DNA of 64,000 nucleotides from Poriferisodalis sp965198245 (GTDB taxonomy: Bacteria; Actinomycetota; Acidimicrobiia; Acidimicrobiales; Poriferisodalaceae). The notes below the pieces were generated by a model, which was not told where the DNA came from, ran no database searches, and saw nothing but the letters and a program-made list of their open reading frames with translations. Made by a program: the position numbers and the translations under genes. The stretch lies in the NCBI RefSeq assembly GCF_965198245.1, contig NZ_OZ240249.1, positions 1,922,001 through 1,986,000 of the forward strand, written 5' to 3'. Positions 42,824 to 54,885 of this stretch are shown here, one piece after another (within the stretch, counting starts at the first letter, position 1; every line of letters starts with the position of its first letter).

Positions 42824-43915
42824 CTACAGGACGACCACTGAGCGCAGGACCTCGCCGCGCTCCATTTTCTCGAAAGCCTCCTCGACGCCCTCGATGCCGA
42901 TCGTCTCGCTGACGAACCGATCGAGCGGCAGCCGATCTTGCAGGTGCAGGTCGATGAGCATCGGGAAGTCCCGGCTCGGCAGGCAGTCGCCGTACCACGA
43001 GCTCTTCAGCTGGCCTCCCCGGCCAAAGACCTCGATCATCGGCAGTTCGATCTTCATGGTGGGATTCGGCACGCCGACCAGCACGACGGTCCCCGCCAAG
43101 TCACGGGCATAGAAGGCCTGCTCGTAGGTCTGGGGCAGTCCGATTGCCTCTATGGCAACATCCACGCCGTTGCCGTCGGTCAGCTCGCGGATCGCTTCGA
43201 CGACCTCGTCGTTGCTCATGCCCGAAGAATTGATGGTGTGGGTGGCGCCAAACTCGCTGGCCCATTCCAGCTTTCGGTCGTCGATGTCGATGCCGATGAT
43301 CGTGTGCGCTCCGGCGAGCCGTGCACCGCAGATGGCTGCGTCGCCGACGCCGCCGCAGCCGAAGACGGCCACGCTGTCGCCGCGACCGACGCCGCCGGTG
43401 TTCATCGCTGCGCCCAAGCCGGCCATCACCCCGCAGCCGATGAGCCCGGCCACCTCGGGCGGGGCGGCAGGGTTCACCTTGGTGGCCTGTCCTGCTGCCA
43501 CCAGGGTCTTCTCAGCGAATGCTCCGATGCCCAGCGCCGGCGAGAGTTCGACGCCGTCGAGCGTCATCTTCTGCGACGCGTTGTGCGTTGCGAAGCAGTA
43601 CCAGGGGCGGCCCCGTTCGCACGACCGGCAGTTGCCGCAGACCGCTCGCCAGTTCAGGACCACGAAATCGCCGACGGCGACACTCGTGACGCCTTCGCCG
43701 ACCTCGGACACCACGCCTGCCGCCTCGTGCCCGAGCAGGAACGGGAACTCGTCATTGATGGCGCCCTCGCGGTAGTGCAGGTCTGTGTGGCACACACCGC
43801 ACGCCTGCACGTCGACGATCACTTCGCCAGGTCCGGGGTCGGGAACCGTGATGGTCTCGACGCTGACCGGCTCGCCTACAGCCTTCGCCACGACTCCTCG
43901 TACTTCGTATGACAT
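42824..43915 (-). CDS. mscR: Mycothiol-dependent S-nitrosomycothiol/formaldehyde dehydrogenase
   Basis: A 363-residue zinc alcohol dehydrogenase closely resembling actinobacterial MscR: PDPGPGEVIVDVQACGVCHTDL with catalytic-zinc Cys, FPFLLGHEAAGVV with the zinc His, the structural-zinc cluster CGNCRSCERGRPWYC, the NAD fold VAVFGCGGVGDAAI and the typical GQLKSSWYGDCLPSRDFP segment. It oxidises the formaldehyde-mycothiol adduct and reduces S-nitrosomycothiol, protecting against formaldehyde and nitrosative stress. This implies a mycothiol-making actinobacterium. ATG 43915 begins the family-typical MSYEVRGVV; upstream open frame is antisense to uvrA. Divergent from uvrA. Confidence 0.9.
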   Translation of the reverse strand: MSYEVRGVVAKAVGEPVSVETITVPDPGPGEVIVDVQACGVCHTDLHYREGAINDEFPFLLGHEAAGVVSEVGEGVTSVAVGDFVVLNWRAVCGNCRSCERGRPWYCFATHNASQKMTLDGVELSPALGIGAFAEKTLVAAGQATKVNPAAPPEVAGLIGCGVMAGLGAAMNTGGVGRGDSVAVFGCGGVGDAAICGARLAGAHTIIGIDIDDRKLEWASEFGATHTINSSGMSNDEVVEAIRELTDGNGVDVAIEAIGLPQTYEQAFYARDLAGTVVLVGVPNPTMKIELPMIEVFGRGGQLKSSWYGDCLPSRDFPMLIDLHLQDRLPLDRFVSETIGIEGVEEAFEKMERGEVLRSVVVL

Positions 43916-44030
43916 GACCGCGACCCTAGTTCTGCCAATTGACGCAACGTTCAAGGCGTGCACATGGCGCCCGACGAACTTCTGTTTGTTCCCGGGATGC
44001 ACGGCAGGGGCACGGGTAGGATCGCCCTGC

Positions 44031-46883
<2,853 letters not shown>

Positions 46884-46884
46884 G

Positions 46885-47001
46885 GGCGTCATCGAACTCG
46901 TGACGACGGTGGGCTACTACTGCTTGATCTCGCTGACGCTGAATGTCTTCGAGATCCCGCTGCCGCCCGGGTGGGAGGATCCCTTCGGGGACGAGACCTG
47001 A
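46885..47001 (+). pseudogene. 3' fragment of a carboxymuconolactone-decarboxylase-like gene
   Basis: Immediately after uvrA, an open stretch encodes GVIELVTTVGYYCLISLTLNVFEIPLPPG.., which is the usual C-terminus of actinobacterial CMD-family proteins (ELV..VGYYT..MTLNxFEVPLP). No start codon, ribosome-binding site or upstream domain (CxxC/His active-site helices) is present, so only a remnant of about 38 codons is left, ending at TGA 46999-47001. Confidence 0.6.
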
Positions 47002-47015
47002 TCGGTTCGCTCTGA

Positions 47016-49343
47016 TCAGGTCGCCGCGGTGGCGTCCTCTGCTTCGGATCGCGCCACGGGCACGAGCGGCAGTTCCACGGTGAACTCGGTGTACTCGCCC
47101 GGCTCGCTGTCCACCGTGATCTGACCGCCGTGACCTCGCACGATGTCGTTCGACATCGCCAAGCCCAGCCCCGTGCCTTCATTCGTGGGCTTGGTGGTGA
47201 AGAAGGGTTCAAAGATCCGCTGAGCAACATCGGGCGGGATGCCGGTGCCGTTGTCGCGTACGGAGATCACCGCCGACTCATCGGTTCGGCGGGTGCTGAG
47301 CCAGATGGTCGGGAAATAGGGCGTGTCGTCAGCGTCGCCAATCGAGATCATCTTGCCCGGTTCGCCGCCGAGCTCCCGCCACCGCTGGTTCGCGGCATAG
47401 CCAGCGTTGGTGACCAAGTTGAGGAACACCCGGCCCATGTCCTGCGGAATGACCTGCAACTCGCCCACCTCGGGGTCGAAGTCCCGCTCGATGGTTACGT
47501 TGAAGTCGGGATCCTGCGCCCGCGCGCTGTGGTACGAGAGCATGGCGTGCTCGTCGAGCAGCGCGTTGATCTCCACGGGGCGTGACTCGCCGCCGCCCCG
47601 ACCCATCATGAGCATGCTCTCGACGATGCGATTGGCCCGGTCGCCGTGTGAGCGGATGCGATTCAGGTTTTGCTTGAGGTCGCCTGTGATCTCGGTGATG
47701 TAGTCGGCCTGGTCGTCAGGTGGCTCGGGGTCGGCGACCGCCTCGAGCAGTTCTTCGAGAAGCTCGTCGGACGACTCGGCAAAGTTCTTCACGAAGTTCA
47801 GCGGGTTCCGGATCTCGTGGGCGACGCCAGCAGTCACCTCGCCGAGGGCCGCCAGCTTTTCGTTGGCCACGATCTGGTCCTGCGCACGGTCCAGGTCGGC
47901 GAGTGTCTGGGACAGCTGCTCGTTGCGCTCGCTGAGCTGGTTGGCGAGCTCTTCGACGAGGTTGAGCCGCTGCACCTCCAGCGCCGCCTTGCGGAACTGC
48001 TCGAGCGCGTCGGCCATCTCGGCCACTTCGTCCCTGCCCCGCGTGTCGACGGGAGTTTCGAGGTCGCCTCCCGCCAGGGCCCGCATGCGGTTGGACAGCT
48101 GGCCGACGCGTCGCAGGATCCGCTTGCCGACGAACAGCCAGCTGATTGCCAGCGCGCCGAGGATGCCGACGACGCTGATGACGACCAGCAGCAGGCGCCC
48201 TGTGCTGACGGCTTGAGCCGAGGCCTCGGTGGCCGAATCCACATCGGTTTCCACGGCGCCGACGAGCGACTCGATCTCGCCGACCAGCGCCACTCCCAAG
48301 TCCTGGTTCTCTGCGAGCAGCCGGCGCTGGGATTCTTCGATCTGCAGGCGTCGCTGCGTGACGTCGAAGACGCTCCCCTCATCGAGTCCCAGAGCGAACA
48401 GGCGGTCGACCGCTGGTCGCAGTTCGGGGCCAGCGGCGTCGTCGAGCGTGGCGACGCTGATCTCAATGCGATCCCTCGCTGATTCGAAGCTCTCTCGCAG
48501 CGGCTCGATCAATGCCGACTGGGAGGCACTGAATGCGCTGGCCAGCAGCTCTGCCGACCGTGCGACGTCGCCGCCCAAGGCGGACCAGTGGCGGTACAGC
48601 CGCACTTCCTCGTCGGACCTGTGGATGGCCTCGGACACGGGCGGTGTGTCCAGATCCCGTTGTCCGGCGACCAGGTAGAAGAGCTGGTCGTCGAGCGCCG
48701 GCACGATGAGGCGCTCGAGGTCTCGCACGGCGGCATCGGCCTCGGACCTGAGCTCGTCTGCCTGCTGCCCGAGCGCGAAGTACTCGGGCATCTCGGACTC
48801 GATGGCATCAATATTCGAACTGAGCTGCGCGGCGAATCCGCGCATCTCGCCGAGCCAAATCGAGCCGGTGCCGCGCTGCCACAGCAAGTCCAGCTGCGTC
48901 TCGAACTCGCCTTGCGCAGCTGCGATCTCACCAACCACTGTCTCGAAGTCCTCGGGCGTCGAGGACGCCAGCCGCGGGCCGCCTGCCACGAGGCGGTTGC
49001 TGGACTCGGCAACGCCGAACGCTGCGCTCAGCTCTGGGATGGCTCCTTCGGTGACCTCTTCCTCTGCTTCACCGACACGGGTGAACGAGATCCAGGCGAC
49101 GACGCTGGCGGCCAGCGTCAGCAACAGCGGGGCGGCGATGCCCGCGTACATCTGGGTCGAGATCCGGTGGTGAATTGCGGGCTTGCGGTGTTCATGTGCG
49201 CCGTTGTTGCCTCCAGATCCGTCGCCGGATGTGGCGAGAGTCTGCGCGTCAACAGCAGACCCGTCGGTCTGGGAGGCCGCGTCAGGCTCGACTGCGGCGC
49301 CGTTGGGTGGCGGTGTCTCTTCGGTGGTCGCTGCGTCGGTCAT
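47016..49343 (-). CDS. Membrane sensor histidine kinase with HAMP domain
   Basis: A 775-residue kinase: acidic cytoplasmic N-terminus (1 to about 60), TM1 (about 66-88), an extracytoplasmic mostly helical sensor (about 90-380), TM2 (about 383-407), HAMP (about 407-460), coiled coil (about 460-500), HisKA with H509 in GVAHEIRNPLNFVKNF, and HATPase_c with DNGTGIPPDVAQRIFEPFFTTKP and GTGLGLAMSNDI. Its start overlaps the stop of the binding-lipoprotein gene by four bases (ATGA), a strong sign the two work together. No DNA-binding response regulator follows; the receiver-phosphatase in the same operon is the obvious partner (inference). Confidence 0.92.
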   Translation of the reverse strand: MTDAATTEETPPPNGAAVEPDAASQTDGSAVDAQTLATSGDGSGGNNGAHEHRKPAIHHRISTQMYAGIAAPLLLTLAASVVAWISFTRVGEAEEEVTEGAIPELSAAFGVAESSNRLVAGGPRLASSTPEDFETVVGEIAAAQGEFETQLDLLWQRGTGSIWLGEMRGFAAQLSSNIDAIESEMPEYFALGQQADELRSEADAAVRDLERLIVPALDDQLFYLVAGQRDLDTPPVSEAIHRSDEEVRLYRHWSALGGDVARSAELLASAFSASQSALIEPLRESFESARDRIEISVATLDDAAGPELRPAVDRLFALGLDEGSVFDVTQRRLQIEESQRRLLAENQDLGVALVGEIESLVGAVETDVDSATEASAQAVSTGRLLLVVISVVGILGALAISWLFVGKRILRRVGQLSNRMRALAGGDLETPVDTRGRDEVAEMADALEQFRKAALEVQRLNLVEELANQLSERNEQLSQTLADLDRAQDQIVANEKLAALGEVTAGVAHEIRNPLNFVKNFAESSDELLEELLEAVADPEPPDDQADYITEITGDLKQNLNRIRSHGDRANRIVESMLMMGRGGGESRPVEINALLDEHAMLSYHSARAQDPDFNVTIERDFDPEVGELQVIPQDMGRVFLNLVTNAGYAANQRWRELGGEPGKMISIGDADDTPYFPTIWLSTRRTDESAVISVRDNGTGIPPDVAQRIFEPFFTTKPTNEGTGLGLAMSNDIVRGHGGQITVDSEPGEYTEFTVELPLVPVARSEAEDATAAT

Positions 49344-50656
49344 TGATCTGTGCTCGTCAACGCGTCGAGGGAGCGGTAGAAACCGTCGGGGCCGATCTGA
49401 GTGACGAAGACGGCGTCGGAGCCTTGGTTGTCCTCGGTGATCGTCTCACCGTCGCCGAAGTTCATGGTGAAACCGTCAATGTCGAGTTCGTCGGCGCCCA
49501 AGATCGCCTTCAGGAAGCACTCGCGCGTCACCGAGCCGTCGCATTGCTCCAATCCTGCGATCGCGAGCCTGCCTGCGATGTAGCCCTCAAGCGACACGAA
49601 GCCCGGTACTGCCTCGGAGTCCTCCTGACGCAAGGCGGCCTGATAGGCGACCACGATCGGCGTGGATTCGTCGAACGGGAACGGCACGACTTGGGTGACG
49701 AGCACGCCCTCGCCGTCGGCACCGAGCTGGTTTGCGAGTGCATTCGCACCGACGAACGAGAGCGTGATGAAGACGGGGTCGAACCCGGTGTTTCGCGCCC
49801 AGGTGATGAGAGTGCCTACGGGTCCGTATGCGCCAACCATGATCACGGCCTCGGGGTTGCCTGATCTCAAGTCCAGCAGAGCCGACTTGATGGCCATGGT
49901 GTTTCTGGGGTAGAAGCCGATCGCTACGGGCTCCATGTCACGCCGGTCCAAGGCGGCGAGCGCGCCGAAGTAACCAGCCCGACCGAACGAGTCGTCCTGG
50001 AAGAGCACGGCGATGCGTTCGATGCCCAGATCCACCGTCAGCCGCTCCACCATCTCCTCGGTCTCCTGGGCGTAGGAGGCACGGAGGTTGATGATGTTCG
50101 TCCAGTCGTCGTTCCGCAGGAATCCGGCCCCAGTGAACGGCGCCACATACGGCACATCGGCCCCAGCAGCCACAGGGGTTGCTGAACGGGACGTCGGCGT
50201 CCCTACGGCGCCGATCAGGGCGAACACTCCCTCGCGTTCGATGAGCTCGCGTGTGTTGGCGACGGCTGCTTCGGGCTCGTAGGCGTCGTCGAGTGACACG
50301 AGTTCGAGGAGGCGCCCGTTCACGCCGCCAGCCCGGTTGACCTCGTTGAACGCCGCCAGAATCCCGAGTTCCATTCCACGGCCAAGTGCTTGGGCAGGTC
50401 CGCTCAGCGCGGCCGATTGGCCGAACACCACCCGATCGTCGTACACACCGGTCTCGATGTTCAGCGTCTCCGGAACGGTTGGGCGAGCCAGTGTCGCAGT
50501 CACGTCGCCGGAACTCCCGCCGTCATCTGGGGCGCCTGGTTCCGATCCACTGCAGGCGCCGAGCAGCGCGGCGGCGAAGATTGCAAGGACCGCAGCCGAG
50601 GCGCCGGCACGCCACAGCGATGACAGGCGCAGGCGCGGCGGCGCTCTGTCAGGCAC
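49340..50656 (-). CDS. Branched-chain amino-acid-type substrate-binding lipoprotein
   Basis: A 438-residue periplasmic-binding-protein type I (LivJ/receptor ligand-binding family). Signal peptide with lipobox LLGACS (Cys about 35), then FGQSAALSGPAQALGRGMELGILAAFNEVNRAGGVNGRLLEL, the LivJ-like opening, and GYIAGRLAIAGLEQ near the end. No permease or ATPase genes are near, so it is unlikely to be part of a transporter. It is wedged between an RsbW-like kinase (8-base overlap) and a sensor kinase (4-base overlap), which points to ligand sensing. The ligand cannot be deduced; amino acids or amides are typical for the family. Confidence 0.88.
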   Translation of the reverse strand: MPDRAPPRLRLSSLWRAGASAAVLAIFAAALLGACSGSEPGAPDDGGSSGDVTATLARPTVPETLNIETGVYDDRVVFGQSAALSGPAQALGRGMELGILAAFNEVNRAGGVNGRLLELVSLDDAYEPEAAVANTRELIEREGVFALIGAVGTPTSRSATPVAAGADVPYVAPFTGAGFLRNDDWTNIINLRASYAQETEEMVERLTVDLGIERIAVLFQDDSFGRAGYFGALAALDRRDMEPVAIGFYPRNTMAIKSALLDLRSGNPEAVIMVGAYGPVGTLITWARNTGFDPVFITLSFVGANALANQLGADGEGVLVTQVVPFPFDESTPIVVAYQAALRQEDSEAVPGFVSLEGYIAGRLAIAGLEQCDGSVTRECFLKAILGADELDIDGFTMNFGDGETITEDNQGSDAVFVTQIGPDGFYRSLDALTSTDQ

Positions 50657-51077
50657 CAGCCCGGGCGACCAGCGTCAGGTGGTTCTTGCCATCGGCATTC
50701 TTGTACGCGAGATCTTCTGCCATGGTGCGAACCAGGTGCAGGCCCAGCCCGCCGATTGACCGCTCCTGCAGGGGCAACTCGGTATCCGGTGATGGCTCGT
50801 CGGTCAGGGGATCGAACGCTGCGCCGTCGTCGACAATCGTGATGGTGACCGAGTTCTCGCCACTCTCCAACGTGATCTCGATATCGCTGAGCCCGCTGGT
50901 GCGCCCGTGCGTGAGCGTGTTCAGGATGAGTTCCTCGAGGATCAAGTTGGACCTCAAGACGAGATCCGGCGCCCAGTCGTCCAGCTCGGCCATCTCCTCC
51001 ACGAACGCGACGATTCGTGGGAGCGCCTCGGCCGCCGCAGCGCCCGGCACGGGGGTGATGTTCAACGAACGCCGCAT
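50649..51077 (-). CDS. RsbW/SpoIIAB-like anti-sigma serine kinase
   Basis: A 142-residue GHKL ATPase: N-box SNLILEELILNTLTHGR (E48/E49, N53), G1 VDDGAAFDP and G2 IGGLGLHLVRTM. Such proteins bind a sigma factor or other target and phosphorylate a STAS antagonist; the STAS protein and phosphatase are both in the operon. ATG 51077 gives MRRSLNITPV; the open frame upstream has no family features. No sigma factor gene lies nearby, so the target may be elsewhere. Confidence 0.85.
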   Translation of the reverse strand: MRRSLNITPVPGAAAAEALPRIVAFVEEMAELDDWAPDLVLRSNLILEELILNTLTHGRTSGLSDIEITLESGENSVTITIVDDGAAFDPLTDEPSPDTELPLQERSIGGLGLHLVRTMAEDLAYKNADGKNHLTLVARAGA

Positions 51078-51162
51078 GAGTGATGCTCCGTGATGGCGGC
51101 CCCCCAGCGCGGGGCGCCTGGGGGCAGGACAGTCGAGTCCTCGGTGGGTTGGTTCGCGTGCT

Positions 51163-52335
51163 TCACGACGCGCTCCGGTGCAAGGCCAGGCAGGTGATGT
51201 CGTCCGAGGCGGGAGCCTCGCCGGCAAACTCCGCTACCGCGTCGAAGATCGCGGTCATTGCTTTCTTGGCGTTCTGGGGCGGTCTGCCGTTGAAGATCTG
51301 CAGGAGTCGTTGGGTGCCGAACTCTTCTTGGTCAACGTTCATAGCCTCGCTGACGCCGTCGGTGTACAGGACCAGGGTTTCGCCGGGGGCCAGTGTCATC
51401 TTGTTCTCTGCCAGGTTCTTCGTAAAGACCGCTTCGGGGGCGATGCCCAAGGCGATGCCGCCGGTTGCGGGCATCTGCTGCGCACTGCCGTCAGCATGGA
51501 CGACGACTGGCGGGTCGTGCCCCGCACTGGCGTATACCACCTCGCCGTTATTGGGGTCGTAGACCGCCATGATCACGGTCACGAACATGAAGGTGGGGTT
51601 GTCCGCTTGCAGGACACGGTTCGCTTCGATCAGTGCTTGTCGTGGCGAGCCGGTGCCGATGGCAGCGCCCTTGAGGGCTGTCCTGCTCGACATCATGAAC
51701 AGCGCTGCAGGGATGCCCTTGTCGGACACGTCGGCAACCGTTGCGAACATCCGGTCGTTCGGCACTGCGACGTAGTCGTAGAAGTCGCCGCCGATGTTGC
51801 GAGCCGGCACCATGTTGGCGTTGATCTCATATGCCGACGTCGCAGGGAAATCGTCGGGCAGGATCGATTGCTGCACGTTCGAAGCGATGTCGAGCTCGTT
51901 CTGGAGCGTGACGAGCTTGTCGCGTGATGCGGTGGCGTCTCGCCACTGCCTCAGGTGTTCGACGGTGCGCTCGATCGTGATTTGCAGGTCGTCGAAGTCG
52001 ACAGGCTTCGTGACGAAGTCGAAGGCACCGCGATTCATGGCGGTGCGGATGTTCGCCATATCGCCATAGGCGGAGATGATCACTGCTCGCAGGTCGTGAT
52101 CGAGCGAGCCGAGTTGCGACAGCAGGGTCAGCCCATCCATCTGCGGCATGTTGATGTCCGACAACACCAGGTCGATGGTGTCGTCCGCCCGCAGCTTCGC
52201 CAGCGCCTCCAGGCCGTTGCCCGCGAACACGAACTCGTACTTGCCGCTGCGGATGTGCCTTCTCATCCGCTGCAGGACGAGCGGCTCGAGATCAGGCTCG
52301 TCGTCGACGACGAGGATGCGCCAGGGCTGGGACAT
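51163..52335 (-). CDS. Response regulator with SpoIIE-type PP2C phosphatase output
   Basis: A 390-residue protein: receiver domain 1 to about 125 (VVDDEPDLEP, phospho-acceptor D60 in LSDINMPQMDG, lysine in FVTKPVD), a coiled linker (about 130-165), and a PP2C/SpoIIE domain (SILPDDFP.., NIGGDFYDY, VADVSDKGIPAALFM, YASAGHDPPVV, LVLYTDGVSEAMN, SDDITCLAL). Metal-binding Asp residues are present. It would dephosphorylate the STAS protein when its receiver is phosphorylated, probably by the operon's histidine kinase. RsbU/RssB-like designs of this kind control general stress or envelope responses. Confidence 0.92.
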   Translation of the reverse strand: MSQPWRILVVDDEPDLEPLVLQRMRRHIRSGKYEFVFAGNGLEALAKLRADDTIDLVLSDINMPQMDGLTLLSQLGSLDHDLRAVIISAYGDMANIRTAMNRGAFDFVTKPVDFDDLQITIERTVEHLRQWRDATASRDKLVTLQNELDIASNVQQSILPDDFPATSAYEINANMVPARNIGGDFYDYVAVPNDRMFATVADVSDKGIPAALFMMSSRTALKGAAIGTGSPRQALIEANRVLQADNPTFMFVTVIMAVYDPNNGEVVYASAGHDPPVVVHADGSAQQMPATGGIALGIAPEAVFTKNLAENKMTLAPGETLVLYTDGVSEAMNVDQEEFGTQRLLQIFNGRPPQNAKKAMTAIFDAVAEFAGEAPASDDITCLALHRSAS

Positions 52336-52343
52336 GGGCGCGA

Positions 52344-52679
52344 CTACGCCAGTTGTGCCTTCGCCTCGTCGAGCGTCCCGTGCACCGTGATGATCTGATT
52401 GAAACCGCTGATCCGGAACACTTCGTCGACCGAGGCTGCAAGGGAGCAAACGGCGAATGGCGTCGAACTGCTGCCGAGATGCTGTGCGAGCAGCAGCAGC
52501 ACACGCAGGCCGGCACTGCTGATGTAGTCGATGCCGCCCATGTCGAGGATGACGCGGCTGTCATCGCCCGAGAGAGCTGCCATCAGCGCCTCGTGGAATT
52601 CGGCGGAATTCGATCCATCCACCCGGCCCGCGGGACTGATCACGTTCGTGCCTGCGTCCCGCTCCTGTGCGAGTTCCAT
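52344..52679 (-). CDS. STAS-domain anti-sigma factor antagonist
   Basis: A 111-residue SpoIIAA/RsbV-like protein. Conserved DYISSAGLRVLLLLAQHL holds the phosphorylatable serine (S54 or S55). When unphosphorylated it should sequester the RsbW-like kinase and free that kinase's target. First gene of the five-gene signalling operon, eight bases before the receiver-phosphatase. Divergent from uvrC, with 272 bp between them. Confidence 0.9.
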   Translation of the reverse strand: MELAQERDAGTNVISPAGRVDGSNSAEFHEALMAALSGDDSRVILDMGGIDYISSAGLRVLLLLAQHLGSSSTPFAVCSLAASVDEVFRISGFNQIITVHGTLDEAKAQLA

Positions 52680-52845
52680 ATTTTGCAGCCTCCTGCGCAG
52701 CTACGTGATGCGGAATGACCGCACCATGCCAACCCCTGGGCACGCCAAGGCAGGCGCGCCAAGACTCGGCCTTACGTCGGCGCAACTTACTACACGCCCC
52801 CGCGGTATCCACCTATGCGTGGCTGCACGGGTGTTCCACGTCTTC

Positions 52846-52889
52846 TCTGCGCAATTTTGCCGCCTATGGCGGCATTTCTGCACAGAGAA
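52846..52889. repeat. Dispersed palindromic repeat, copy B
   Basis: A 44-bp element in the divergent region between the STAS gene and uvrC, with core TGCCGCCTATGGCGGCA (perfect 7-bp arms, 52858-52874) and outer arms TTCTCTG/CAGAGAA (52843-52889). Its reverse complement matches 8536-8579 at 37 of 44 positions. Confidence 0.65.
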
Positions 52890-52951
52890 CGGAGCGGGCC
52901 GCTTCTCACCGGGGATTCGCGGCGTGCGCCCCCGTCTCTTAGCCTGCGAGT

Positions 52952-54826
52952 GTGGGCCTGCGTCCTGAGGGGGGATCGGTACCGGATACGCCGGGGAGCT
53001 ACCAGTTCTTGGACGCGGACGGACGGATCATCTACGTAGGCAAGGCCAAGAGCCTGCGCTCGCGCCTGAACAGCTATTTCGGCGATCCCGCGGGGATGCA
53101 CCATCGCACCGCCCAGATGGTCGCCGCGGCTGCTTCGGTCGAGTGGATCGAGGTTTCCACCGAGGTCGAGGCGCTCATGCTCGAGTACAGCCTCATTCAG
53201 CGGCATCAACCAAGGTTCAACGTCCGGCTGCGCGACGACAAGTCGTATCCATTCCTGGCGGTGACACTGCTCGACGAGTGGCCGCGAGCGATGGTCATGC
53301 GCGGGCGTCGCAAGCGAGGCAATCGGTACTTCGGACCGTATGGCCATGCGTACGCCATCCGGGAAACACTCGACTTGCTCTTGCGAACCTTCCCGATCCG
53401 CACGTGCAGTGACAGCAAGCTGGCAACCCATCAGCGGCTCGGCCGCCCTTGCCTGCTTTACCACATCGAGCAATGCGCCGGACCGTGTGTGGGCGAAATT
53501 GGGCGGAACGAATACGACCGGCTTGTCCGGGAGTTAGTTCGCTTCCTCGAAGGCGACACCGACGCCATCGTCAACGACCTTGAACAGCGCATGGCCGACG
53601 CCTCGGCGGAACTCGAATTCGAACTCGCCGCCCGGCTGAGAGACCGCCTCGCCAGCGTTCGTCGGGCGATCGAGAAGCAGCAGCTCGCCGGAACCCGCAA
53701 CGAAGACTTCGACGTCATCGGCATCAGCGACGACGAGCTCGAAGCAGCCGTGCAGCTGTTCTTTGTGCGCAAGGGTCGGGTGATGGGCCAGAGGGGCTTT
53801 GTGGTGGACAAGGTGGAAGCGCTTGACGGTCCACAGTTGGTGGCACGTGTGCTGGAGCAGCTGTACCACGAGGAGAATCCGCTCGGTTGGCCGAAGCTGG
53901 TGTTGGTGCCTGAGGCCCCCGCGGAGGCGGGTCTCTACGAGGAATGGCTGAGCGGGCAGCGCGGATCTCGGGTGACGCTGCGCATCCCGCAACGCGGCGA
54001 CAAGCGAGCGCTGATGGAAACCGCGCGACACAACGCACGTGAGTCGCTCGCGCGGCACCGCTTGCGCCGTGGAACCGACCACAACAGCCGTGCCCGTGCA
54101 CTGAACGAGCTGGCGGAGCACTTGGAGCTGCCGCGGCCGCCGCTGCGCATCGAGTGCTACGACATGAGCCACCTCCAGGGCACCAACTACGTCGGCTCGA
54201 TGGTGGTGCTGGAAGACGGCCTGCCCCGCCGCAGCGAGTACCGCCACTTCCGCGTTCGCAACGTCCCGGGCAATGACGACTATGCCGCCATGGACGAGGT
54301 GCTGCGCCGCCGGTTGCGGAACTACTTGACCGAACGGGAACTGCCGGCATCCGAACAGGGGCGGTTCGCGTACCCGCCCCAGTTGCTCGTGGTGGACGGC
54401 GGCAAGGGGCAGCTTGGCGTTGCGGCCGCGGTTCTCGACGAATTGGGATTGCGGGAGCAGATCCCGGTGTGTGCGCTGGCAAAGCAATTCGAAGAGGTGT
54501 TCGTGCCGGGCCGGTCCGAGGCATTGCGGATCCCTCGCCAGTCCGAGGCGCTGTACCTGCTGCAGCGGGTGCGCGACGAGAGCCACCGGTTCGCCGTGTC
54601 GTATCACCGGCGGCTGCGGGGCAAGGCGATGAAGCGCGGGGTGCTCGACGGGATCGCGGGCCTAGGGGACAAGCGACGGGCGCGCCTGGTGCGTGAGTTC
54701 GGCAGCGTCGGCGCAGTCAAGTCGGCCACCCTGGAGGAGCTACGGGCCTTGAGCTGGCTGCCGGACGCTGTTGGGGAGGCGGTGTACGCCGCTACGCACC
54801 CTGCCGAGGCGCTGACGGACTCCTGA
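52952..54826 (+). CDS. uvrC: Excinuclease ABC subunit C
   Basis: A 624-residue dual-incision nuclease. The N-terminal GIY-YIG domain is seen as PGSYQFLDADGRIIYVGKAK, a UVR motif around SAELEFELAARLRDRLASVR, the RNase H-like endonuclease domain (IECYDMSHLQG, LVVDGGKGQLGVA) and the C-terminal helix-hairpin-helix region (LDGIAGLGDKRRARLVREFGSVGAV). GTG 52952 was used. It starts the conserved uvrC-rapZ-gap-pgk-tpiA-secG order. Confidence 0.96.
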   Translation: MGLRPEGGSVPDTPGSYQFLDADGRIIYVGKAKSLRSRLNSYFGDPAGMHHRTAQMVAAAASVEWIEVSTEVEALMLEYSLIQRHQPRFNVRLRDDKSYPFLAVTLLDEWPRAMVMRGRRKRGNRYFGPYGHAYAIRETLDLLLRTFPIRTCSDSKLATHQRLGRPCLLYHIEQCAGPCVGEIGRNEYDRLVRELVRFLEGDTDAIVNDLEQRMADASAELEFELAARLRDRLASVRRAIEKQQLAGTRNEDFDVIGISDDELEAAVQLFFVRKGRVMGQRGFVVDKVEALDGPQLVARVLEQLYHEENPLGWPKLVLVPEAPAEAGLYEEWLSGQRGSRVTLRIPQRGDKRALMETARHNARESLARHRLRRGTDHNSRARALNELAEHLELPRPPLRIECYDMSHLQGTNYVGSMVVLEDGLPRRSEYRHFRVRNVPGNDDYAAMDEVLRRRLRNYLTERELPASEQGRFAYPPQLLVVDGGKGQLGVAAAVLDELGLREQIPVCALAKQFEEVFVPGRSEALRIPRQSEALYLLQRVRDESHRFAVSYHRRLRGKAMKRGVLDGIAGLGDKRRARLVREFGSVGAVKSATLEELRALSWLPDAVGEAVYAATHPAEALTDS

Positions 54827-54851
54827 GGCCCGCGGCGTAACCCGTACCCGC

Positions 54852-54879
54852 GGCCCAATACGATCGGCCCAATACGATC
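54852..54879 (+). repeat. 14-bp tandem duplication before rapZ
   Basis: GGCCCAATACGATC occurs twice in a row (54852-54865, 54866-54879), ending seven bases before the rapZ GTG. Each unit has a TACGAT that could serve as a -10 element. Confidence 0.75.
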
Positions 54880-54885
54880 GGCATC

